Part shown: positions 1-5,018 of the stretch, piece by piece
How the letters are laid out: every line of letters starts with the position of its first letter
How positions within the stretch are numbered: the stretch's first letter is position 1
NCBI GenBank assembly: GCA_004555635.1
Contig: SFHN01000059.1
Location: forward strand, 1-7,313
Origin: [Eubacterium] saphenum
Lineage (GTDB): Bacteria; Bacillota; Clostridia; Oscillospirales; Ruminococcaceae
Reading direction: 5' to 3'
Length of the DNA stretch: 7,313 nucleotides
Program-made: the position numbers and the translations under genes
Notes under the pieces: model-generated
What the model saw: only the letters and a program-made list of their open reading frames with translations
Told to the model about the DNA's origin: nothing
The model's database searches: none

Positions 1-888
1 TTCAACATAGCCGTCAGCCAGTCTGCGCGCGCTGTTTTTGAATACCGCCGGGACAAGGACAAGCTCAGCTTCATCAGCGACTGCGAGCACATTTCCCTCC
101 CGGGCAGAGAAAAGTCTATCTCCCTTTCACAATTCATTGACTGCCTTGAGCAGGACGACCGCGAGGAGCTTACAAAGGCAATATTCGACTTTGAAAGCGA
201 CGGCTCACTTGAGATCACCGTTCGCCTATCAGGGCTTCGCAACTCCAATGAATTTCACTGGTATCACATTACCGCCCGCGAGCTGGCAGGCTCCGGCGGT
301 GCTGCTTCCATTGTTATCGGCTCAATTGAGGACATTGACGAGCGCGAGAAAGAGCGCATAGACCTGCTTAGAAAGGCAGTAAGCGACCCGCTCACAGGTC
401 TTTATAACCGCGCGGAAACAGAGCGCATGATTAATGAGCGTCTCTCCTCTCTGGGCGACAGGCAAGGCGGCACTTTCTGCATCCTCGATCTTGACAACTT
501 CAAAATGATCAACGACCAAAACGGTCACGACTGCGGCGACCGCGCTCTGACCTTCTTTTCGGAAATGCTGCGTACCACCTTCCGCTATGGTGATATCATC
601 GGTCGTATCGGCGGCGACGAATTCGTTGTCTATATGTCTCTCAACTCCGACCGCGCTGTTGTCACGCGCCGTCTCGACGAGCTTATGGAGCGTCTGGCGG
701 AGGGGAGCGGTTGCCCGAATGATGAATATCTGCCGCCGCTTAGCTGCTCCGTCGGCTGCGTGATAGCACAGGCGGGCGATAATTTTGACACAGTTTACAC
801 ATTGGCGGACAAGGCGCTTTATCGCACAAAGGAAACTACTCATAGGGGCTGTACCGTTTTTGAAGAAATGGATACCGTAAGCGAATAA
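1..888 (+). CDS. PAS-GGDEF diguanylate cyclase, 5'-truncated by the window edge
   Basis: The reading frame is open from base 1 to the TAA at 886-888 (295 codons visible), so the true start lies upstream of the window. Residues about 1-118 (window numbering) resemble a PAS_3-type sensor domain, ending in a PAC-like segment (GSIEDIDEREKE) and a short linker helix. Residues about 125-290 are a GGDEF domain: DPLTGLYNR at 129-137, the metal-binding segment DLDNFK at 163-168, and an intact GGDEF signature at 204-208. An RxxD motif (RYGD, 195-198) sits exactly five residues before GGDEF, the position of the product-inhibition I-site. The family converts two GTP to cyclic di-GMP; all key residues seen are present, so I infer an active, feedback-inhibited cyclase. 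Any upstream sensory or membrane domains are out of view. The ATG at 427 is internal to the GGDEF domain and not a real start. A strong terminator follows about 85 nt downstream. Confidence 0.93.
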   Translation, partial: FNIAVSQSARAVFEYRRDKDKLSFISDCEHISLPGREKSISLSQFIDCLEQDDREELTKAIFDFESDGSLEITVRLSGLRNSNEFHWYHITARELAGSGGAASIVIGSIEDIDEREKERIDLLRKAVSDPLTGLYNRAETERMINERLSSLGDRQGGTFCILDLDNFKMINDQNGHDCGDRALTFFSEMLRTTFRYGDIIGRIGGDEFVVYMSLNSDRAVVTRRLDELMERLAEGSGCPNDEYLPPLSCSVGCVIAQAGDNFDTVYTLADKALYRTKETTHRGCTVFEEMDTVSE

Positions 889-972
889 CGCAGAAAGCTA
901 CCTAACACTAAAACGCGCAGAGAAATGCTTTGCTGAAGCCGAACCAAGGCTTGCATTTTCTTTCGGAATATT

Positions 973-1004
973 CCGCCCGAGAAGCCACGCCGCTTTTCGG
1001 GCGG
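973..1004 (+). terminator. Intrinsic terminator of the GGDEF gene
   Basis: Left arm CCGCCCGAGAAGC (973-985) pairs with GCTTTTCGGGCGG (992-1004): a 13-bp stem with one G-U pair and the 6-nt loop CACGCC. It is followed by TTTTGCTTTT (1005-1014). This is a textbook rho-independent terminator for the + strand. A weaker nested hairpin (AAATGC 923-928 with GCATTT 953-958, inner AAGCC 936-940 with GGCTT 948-952) lies just upstream, also followed by a U-rich stretch. Confidence 0.88.
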
Positions 1005-1020
1005 TTTTGCTTTTCGCTCT

Positions 1021-1072
1021 GCAAAAGTCTTTTGCCGCGCGGCATTTTTTAGGCGAAAGCGGCATAGACTTT
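1021..1072 (+). promoter_or_regulatory. Leader with two mutually exclusive hairpins before the SpoIIM-like gene
   Basis: Two foldings compete. (a) The 12-base palindrome TGCCGCGCGGCA (1033-1044) is followed directly by six T (1045-1050), like a compact terminator. (b) AAAGTC (1024-1029) and TGCCGC (1033-1038) pair with GCGGCA (1059-1064) and GACTTT (1067-1072), a long nested hairpin that uses the left half of the palindrome and ends 6 nt before the ribosome binding site. The base pairing is seen in the sequence; an attenuation role is inference. I see no clear sigma-A promoter in 889-1094, so the promoter of the downstream gene is unassigned. Confidence 0.4.
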
Positions 1073-1094
1073 CAAAAAAAGGAGCGTACACACA

Positions 1095-1892
1095 ATGGAA
1101 CTTACAACAACCCCCGAGCAAATCCACAAGCCTATATGCGTTGACAGGACAAGCGCCATAAAGCCGCGCTGTTATTCCGCGCATGGTCATAGCGGGTACG
1201 GGACAGCCCGCGCGGCGGTTTCCTATCCCAATTCGCATAGCAACGCGCGGCAGACCGAACCGAGCGCAGCAAAAGACCCCGCCGCGCCGCGAATTTACAC
1301 GGGCAGGCAGCGCGCAGAGGAAAAGTCCGCGCCGATTGCCGAGCAGGCGCAAGAGAGCGCGCACTCCGCGCCGCGCGTTGAGCGGCGCACCTCCGTCGCA
1401 CTTTGGCTGGCGGCAGTCTGCGGCGTTGCCGGCGGGATTATCGCGGCGGGCGCGGGCGGAAGCGCGGATACGCTGCTTTGCTCGGGCGGGGGGAGCTTTC
1501 TCGCGCTGTTCCTCGACAGGCTGCTGTACTGCGGCGCTTTTCTGCTGGCGGAATACCTTCTGGGGTTCTTTGCGCTGGGCGAGTGGGTCGCGTGGCTTGT
1601 GCCGCTGCTTTGCGGGCTTGGCGCGGGGTACTCCGCTGTCGGGCTTCTCGGAATAAAGGGCGGCGGGCTGCTGCTTGTTCCCGCGGCGCTGTCGCTTGTC
1701 TGCGTTGTTTTCGGCGCGGCAAAAGCGGAGCGCTTCTCGGCGCAGCTTCTGCGCGTCGTCAGCGGAAGCCGCACGGGAATTGTACTCACAAACGGCTCGC
1801 TGCGCGACTACACCACGGGGTATTTCGGCTGCGCGGTTCTTGCGGTGATTTCGGCGCTTATTGAGGCGGCGATAAAGGTGACGGCGGGATAA
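1095..1892 (+). CDS. SpoIIM-like polytopic membrane protein with long N-terminal tail
   Basis: The start is ATG 1095, with AAGGAG at 1079-1084 and a 10-nt spacer. The product is 265 aa. Residues 1-98 form a polar, low-complexity tail rich in Ala, Arg, Ser and His with no recognisable domain. Five hydrophobic segments follow, at about 101-120, 142-162, 164-184, 189-208 and 243-261. The layout of one N-terminal helix, a loop, three close helices, a loop and a last helix, plus the small-residue motif GLGAGYSAVGLLGIKGGG, recalls SpoIIM/DUF95. In Bacillus SpoIIM belongs to the SpoIID-SpoIIM-SpoIIP engulfment machinery that remodels peptidoglycan at the sporulation septum. SpoIIM itself is usually around 200-215 aa, so the extra length here is the tail. 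The call rests on topology and a few motifs. No SpoIID or SpoIIP lies nearby, so an unrelated five-helix membrane protein remains possible. Base composition is by eye markedly more GC-rich than in the flanking genes, and this produces several long false reading frames in the other frames. Confidence 0.8.
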   Translation: MELTTTPEQIHKPICVDRTSAIKPRCYSAHGHSGYGTARAAVSYPNSHSNARQTEPSAAKDPAAPRIYTGRQRAEEKSAPIAEQAQESAHSAPRVERRTSVALWLAAVCGVAGGIIAAGAGGSADTLLCSGGGSFLALFLDRLLYCGAFLLAEYLLGFFALGEWVAWLVPLLCGLGAGYSAVGLLGIKGGGLLLVPAALSLVCVVFGAAKAERFSAQLLRVVSGSRTGIVLTNGSLRDYTTGYFGCAVLAVISALIEAAIKVTAG

Positions 1893-1924
1893 ACCCGGGC
1901 TATGAAAAAAATTTCGTTTCCCCC

Positions 1925-1953
1925 TTGATTTATTGCGGAAAAAATGTTAAAAT
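1925..1953 (+). promoter_or_regulatory. Sigma-A promoter of the esterase / small membrane protein operon
   Basis: TTGATT (1925-1930), a 17-nt spacer, then TAAAAT (1948-1953) preceded by TGT, an extended -10 element. The predicted start is near 1960, giving a leader of about 86 nt. That leader carries a modest hairpin, GGCGGC (1993-1998) with GCCGTC (2009-2014), containing one G-U pair. No riboswitch class was recognised. Confidence 0.7.
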
Positions 1954-2045
1954 GGATAATGTACAAGAATATGCTTGTTTGGGGCTATTCTAGGCGGCTT
2001 TGCTTTGCGCCGTCCGAAATCCACATTCCGCAAGGAGGAACCGAA

Positions 2046-2855
2046 ATGACCATAAAAACCCTGTTCATAAACGCAGAAAAAACCGCCTCCGTAAAGGCAT
2101 ATCTTCCCGACAAGATTGCGGGACTACCGTTCTGTGAGAAGCGCCCTGCCGTTATCATCTTCCCCGGCGGCGGCTATGAATACTGCTCCGACCGCGAGGG
2201 CGAGCCTATTGCGCTTCAGTATCTTGCGCAGGGCTATGCCGCCTTTGTCGTTACATACACCTGCAACGCGAAATTCCCCGCTTCGCTTATCGACGCGGCG
2301 TATACCTTCTATAAAATCCGTCAGAGAGCCGACGAGTTCGGCATTGACCCGCAGAAGCTTGCCGTGCTCGGCTGCTCGGCGGGCGGACATCTCGCGGGCT
2401 GCCTTGCGACAATGTGGAGCGACATCTCCGTTACAAAGGCAATCGGCTGCGAGAGCGAGGAGCTTCGCCCGAACGCGGCGGTGCTGTGCTATCCCGTTAT
2501 CAGCGGCGTAACCGCGCCCCATGAGGGCAGCTTCAACGTGCTTCTCGGCGAGGAGGCTAGCCGTTCCGACCTGTCGCGGCTGTCGCTCGAAAACCGCGTT
2601 ACCCCGAAAACTCCCCCCATCTTCATCTGGCACACCGCTAACGACGACTGCGTTTCCGCGCATAACTCGCTGGTTATGGCGAAGGCGTGCATTTCCAACA
2701 AGATACCCGTCGAGCTGCATATGTTTGACGAAGGCCCTCACGGGCTGTCCACTTGCGACAAGTCAACGGGCTGGAACGAGTATTTCTACCGCGACAACGT
2801 CCGCCGCTGGATAAAGCTGTCTGTTGAGTTCCTGAACAAGTATATGAACGTATGA
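2046..2855 (+). CDS. Alpha/beta-hydrolase, acetyl esterase/lipase type
   Basis: The start is ATG 2046, behind an ideal AAGGAGG (2032-2038, 7-nt spacer). The frame is open back to 1944, but that extension overlaps the promoter and has no ribosome binding site. The 269-aa product is a single-domain alpha/beta-hydrolase of the Aes/BD-FAE kind (COG0657-like). The oxyanion-hole segment FPGGGY lies at 39-44. The nucleophile elbow GCSAGG is at 109-114 with Ser111, the acid is probably Asp200 (HTANDD), and His232 sits in EGPHGLS. The complete Ser-Asp-His triad indicates an active carboxylic-ester hydrolase. There is no signal peptide, so it should be cytoplasmic and act on small acyl or acetyl esters, perhaps deacetylating imported sugars; the substrate is not readable from sequence. 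Several cysteines (30, 47, 73, 110, 119, 135, 148) fit a strict anaerobe. A small membrane-protein gene follows after 4 nt. Confidence 0.92.
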   Translation: MTIKTLFINAEKTASVKAYLPDKIAGLPFCEKRPAVIIFPGGGYEYCSDREGEPIALQYLAQGYAAFVVTYTCNAKFPASLIDAAYTFYKIRQRADEFGIDPQKLAVLGCSAGGHLAGCLATMWSDISVTKAIGCESEELRPNAAVLCYPVISGVTAPHEGSFNVLLGEEASRSDLSRLSLENRVTPKTPPIFIWHTANDDCVSAHNSLVMAKACISNKIPVELHMFDEGPHGLSTCDKSTGWNEYFYRDNVRRWIKLSVEFLNKYMNV

Positions 2856-2859
2856 CAAA

Positions 2860-3195
2860 ATGAAAACAACAAACATTCCGGACAAACTCCCCTACACGAA
2901 GGACGAGCGCGCCGCAGAAATTATCGCAGGGGCTTTTGCCGCCGCGATTGTTGTTGCGCAGATTGTGATGATTGCGCTCGGTTTCTTAACGGGCGGCGAG
3001 ATTATCCTTATAGTAGTTGAGCTTATTATATACGGCGTGTTTACGCTGTGCTCGGTTTATCCGCAGCATACAAACCTGTTTACAAAGCCCGAAAAATGCT
3101 CCGAGAGCAGCTTTCGCGCGGCGCGCCGCGGGTTTATTGCGGCGAAAACTGTCCTTGTGGCGGCGCTTTTTGTGCTTTCGCTCCCGTGGGGCTGA
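2860..3195 (+). CDS. Small three-helix membrane protein of unknown function
   Basis: 111 aa, starting at ATG 2860, four bases after the esterase stop codon (TGA 2853-2855). No Shine-Dalgarno sequence is visible before it, so translation probably depends on ribosomes finishing the esterase gene. Predicted membrane segments lie at about 20-42, 47-66 and 90-109, with a hydrophilic N-terminus (about 19 residues) and a basic/polar loop (about 70-90, TKPEKC...RAARR). I recognise no family. Co-transcription with the esterase is strongly implied by spacing; a functional link is only a guess. No terminator separates it from the lysA promoter, whose -35 begins 25 nt downstream, so read-through into lysA is possible. 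Confidence 0.75.
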   Translation: MKTTNIPDKLPYTKDERAAEIIAGAFAAAIVVAQIVMIALGFLTGGEIILIVVELIIYGVFTLCSVYPQHTNLFTKPEKCSESSFRAARRGFIAAKTVLVAALFVLSLPWG

Positions 3196-3220
3196 TTACA
3201 GAAAAAATTAACCTTACCCC

Positions 3221-3249
3221 TTGACAATGGGGAATATGTGTGGTATTAT
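3221..3249 (+). promoter_or_regulatory. Strong sigma-A promoter of lysA
   Basis: A perfect TTGACA (3221-3226), an exact 17-nt spacer, and TATTAT (3244-3249) preceded by TGG, giving an extended -10 as well. The expected transcription start is near 3256, which leaves a leader of only about 42 nt. Confidence 0.88.
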
Positions 3250-3255
3250 AGAACC

Positions 3256-3276
3256 AGTTAGATATAACTAACCTAA
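3256..3276 (+). promoter_or_regulatory. Inverted repeat at the lysA transcription start, possible operator
   Basis: GTTAG (3257-3261) and CTAAC (3268-3272) are inverted around ATATAA. The right part CTAACCTAA (3268-3276) equals the right half of the classical DtxR/IdeR box TTAGGTTAGCCTAACCTAA as I recall it; the left half (3258-3266) matches 5 of 9 positions. It starts right at the predicted +1, a position where a bound repressor would block transcription. AGTTA (3256-3260) and TAACT (3265-3269) could instead form a weak 5'-end RNA hairpin. The repeat is visible; identity of any bound protein is inference. Confidence 0.35.
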
Positions 3277-3297
3277 ATAGAGGAAGGAAGATACGCT

Positions 3298-4563
3298 ATG
3301 AAAAAACCGTTTGTAACCAAGGAGCAGATTGAAGAAATCGCAAAAACCTACCCCACGCCGTTTCACATTTACGACGAAAAGGGCATTCGCGAAACCGCGA
3401 GAGCGCTTTACAAGGCGTTTAGCTGGAACAAGGGATTCCGCGAGTATTTTGCGGTAAAGGCTACGCCGAACCCGTTCATTCTGAAGGTGCTTCAGAGCGA
3501 GGGCTGCGGCTTTGACTGCTCAAGCTATACCGAGCTTTTGATGAGCGACGAGGTCGGCGGCAAGGGTCACGACATTATGTTCAGCTCAAACGCAACCCCG
3601 GACGAGGACTTCAAGCTTGCCTACAAGCTTGGCGCAATCATCAACCTTGACGATTTCACGCACATTGACATACTCGACAAGCTGACGGGCATTCCCGAAA
3701 CTATCTGCTGCCGCTACAATCCGGGCGGAGAGTTCAAGACCGATGGCTCGCCGAATGTTATGGACACCCCCCGTGACGCGAAGTACGGCTTCACCCACGA
3801 CCAGATTATCGAGGGCTACCGCATATTAAAGGAAAAGGGCGCGAAGAAGTTCGGCATGCACGCGTTCTTAGCGTCCAACACTCTGACAAACGACTACTAC
3901 CCGACGCTCGCGCGGATTATGTTCAGAACCGCCGTTGAGATTAAGGAAAAGACGGGCGTAGAGCTTAGCTTTATCAACCTATCGGGTGGCGTCGGCATTG
4001 CGTACCGCCCCGAACAGGAGGGTAACGACATCGCGGTTATCGGCGCGAAGGTGAAGGAAGCCTTCGAGGAAATCCTTGTTCCCGCGGGAATGGGCGACGT
4101 CGCTATCTTCACAGAGCTTGGCAGATTTATGCTCGCGCCGAACGGTATGCTTATCGCAAAGGCAATCCGCGAGAAGCACATCTACAAGGAGTACATCGGT
4201 CTTGACGCGTGTGCGGCAAACCTTATGCGCCCCGCAATCTATGGCGCATACCACCACATCACCGTTCTCGGTAAGGAAAATCTGCCCTGCGACCACAAGT
4301 ACGACATTACCGGCGGACTTTGCGAGAACAGCGACAAGTTTGCGATTGACCGTATGCTTCCGAAGATAGATATCGGCGACTATATAGCTATCCACGACAC
4401 GGGCGCGCACGGCTTCTCAATGGGCTACAACTACAACGGCAAGCTGCGTTCTGCCGAGCTTCTCCTGCGCGAGGACGGCTCCGTTAAGCTTATCCGCCGC
4501 GCGGAAACTCCCGAGGACTACTTCCGCACCTTCGATTTCGCACAGGGCAAGTTCGAACTGTAA
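3298..4563 (+). CDS. lysA: Diaminopimelate decarboxylase
   Basis: 421 aa, starting at ATG 3298 behind a purine-rich AGGAAGG (3281-3287). It catalyses the last step of lysine synthesis, meso-diaminopimelate to L-lysine plus CO2, with pyridoxal phosphate, in the cytoplasm. The fold is the alanine-racemase-like barrel plus C-terminal beta domain. The PLP Schiff-base lysine is Lys54 in YFAVKATPNP; the phosphate-binding glycines lie in LSGGVGI (about 228-234). TELGRF with Glu273 and Arg276 stands where EPGR is usual. GGLCENSD with Cys342-Glu343 supplies the substrate- and dimer-interface residues, and NYN with Tyr379 is the cofactor-contacting tyrosine. Variations from textbook LysA are HAFLASN for HIGSQ and GAHGFSM for GAYGYSM. 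They match a divergent group that I recall as common and annotated LysA in Clostridia. Other fold-type III decarboxylases (carboxynorspermidine, ornithine/arginine) are less likely. The gene is monocistronic by its own promoter and terminator. The leader is too short for a lysine riboswitch. Confidence 0.92.
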   Translation: MKKPFVTKEQIEEIAKTYPTPFHIYDEKGIRETARALYKAFSWNKGFREYFAVKATPNPFILKVLQSEGCGFDCSSYTELLMSDEVGGKGHDIMFSSNATPDEDFKLAYKLGAIINLDDFTHIDILDKLTGIPETICCRYNPGGEFKTDGSPNVMDTPRDAKYGFTHDQIIEGYRILKEKGAKKFGMHAFLASNTLTNDYYPTLARIMFRTAVEIKEKTGVELSFINLSGGVGIAYRPEQEGNDIAVIGAKVKEAFEEILVPAGMGDVAIFTELGRFMLAPNGMLIAKAIREKHIYKEYIGLDACAANLMRPAIYGAYHHITVLGKENLPCDHKYDITGGLCENSDKFAIDRMLPKIDIGDYIAIHDTGAHGFSMGYNYNGKLRSAELLLREDGSVKLIRRAETPEDYFRTFDFAQGKFEL

Positions 4564-4573
4564 TATAATATTC

Positions 4574-4615
4574 AACCGCCGTTCTTTCGTCTGTTATGAA
4601 CGGCGGTTTTCTTTT
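4574..4615 (+). terminator. Intrinsic terminator of lysA
   Basis: AACCGCCGTTC (4574-4584) pairs perfectly with GAACGGCGGTT (4598-4608), an 11-bp stem with a 13-nt loop, followed by a T-rich run (TTTTCTTTT, 4607-4615). It begins 11 nt after the lysA stop codon. Confidence 0.93.
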
Positions 4616-4671
4616 CGGATTTTTCGCTTTGCAATGCGGCTCAGATATTGCTGCCGACTTGGGTTTTCGGA

Positions 4672-4896
4672 ATGATTTGTCCCAGTGGTTTCTGCGGGCG
4701 CAGATGGATTATCCGCGCTGCTGCGGCGATCCTTTCGGCGCTGCTGTTTTCGGGGCTGCTGCTTTTGAACCTTTGCCAAAACATCAGTTCCGATGTGCCG
4801 CTTGGTTCCGCCGTTGGATTTTGCCTTATGCCGTTTGCCTTTTCGGGGATAGTCTTTGTGTGCACTTTGCTTGCGAAAGGCAGAATGAATAGCTGA
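4672..4896 (+). CDS. Possible small membrane protein (or gene remnant)
   Basis: A 74-codon frame from ATG 4672 to TGA 4894-4896; a TTG at 4648 would add eight residues. The product has a basic start (CGRRW, 8-12), two clear hydrophobic stretches (about 13-31 and 44-66) and a polar, basic end (AKGRMNS). That arrangement looks like a genuine two-helix membrane protein rather than noise. Against it: no Shine-Dalgarno sequence precedes either start, no promoter is evident after the lysA terminator, and the family is unknown. It may be the 3' remnant of a longer gene. It ends about 40 nt before the promoter of the next gene. Confidence 0.35.
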   Translation: MICPSGFCGRRWIIRAAAAILSALLFSGLLLLNLCQNISSDVPLGSAVGFCLMPFAFSGIVFVCTLLAKGRMNS

Positions 4897-4935
4897 TTTG
4901 CGCTTTGAAAGGTAAATTTTCACATTCTTTTTGCA

Positions 4936-4964
4936 TTGACTTTTTTATGGAAATATTATATAAT
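4936..4964 (+). promoter_or_regulatory. Sigma-A promoter of the transglutaminase-like gene
   Basis: TTGACT (4936-4941), an exact 17-nt spacer and a perfect TATAAT (4959-4964); start predicted near 4971, with a leader of about 48 nt. A 16-bp perfect palindrome, AATATTATATAATATT (4952-4967), covers the -10 box. Confidence 0.85.
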
Positions 4965-5018
4965 ATTATTATACATCAATTTGTCCCGAGTGTAATATGT
5001 CCGTTTAAGGAGGTCAAA

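Noticed and set aside
38..361. 107-codon + strand frame at the left edge
   Set aside because: It overlaps the open frame of the PAS-GGDEF protein, which translates into recognisable domains; this one gives low-complexity Ser/Thr/Arg sequence.
322..843. Long minus-strand frame opposite the GGDEF domain
   Set aside because: An antisense shadow; no motif, while the + strand carries GGDEF.
840..1789. Several long minus-strand frames (840-1364, 1132-1401, 1295-1789)
   Set aside because: GC-rich DNA lacks stop codons by chance; the products are Arg/Pro/Ala-rich and lack domains, and they lie opposite the membrane protein and over the terminator.
1183..1864. Alternative + frames within the SpoIIM-like gene (1183-1656, 1403-1864)
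   Set aside because: Arg-rich, no ribosome binding site; the 1095 frame alone has an AAGGAG and clear membrane helices.
1944..2045. N-terminal extension of the esterase to ATG 1944
   Set aside because: It would start inside the promoter, upstream of the predicted transcript start, and has no ribosome binding site; ATG 2046 has a perfect one.
4596..4892. 98-codon + frame starting inside the lysA terminator
   Set aside because: Its ATG is in the terminator loop, there is no ribosome binding site, and the translation has no coherent hydrophobic or domain pattern; the overlapping frame at 4672 looks better.
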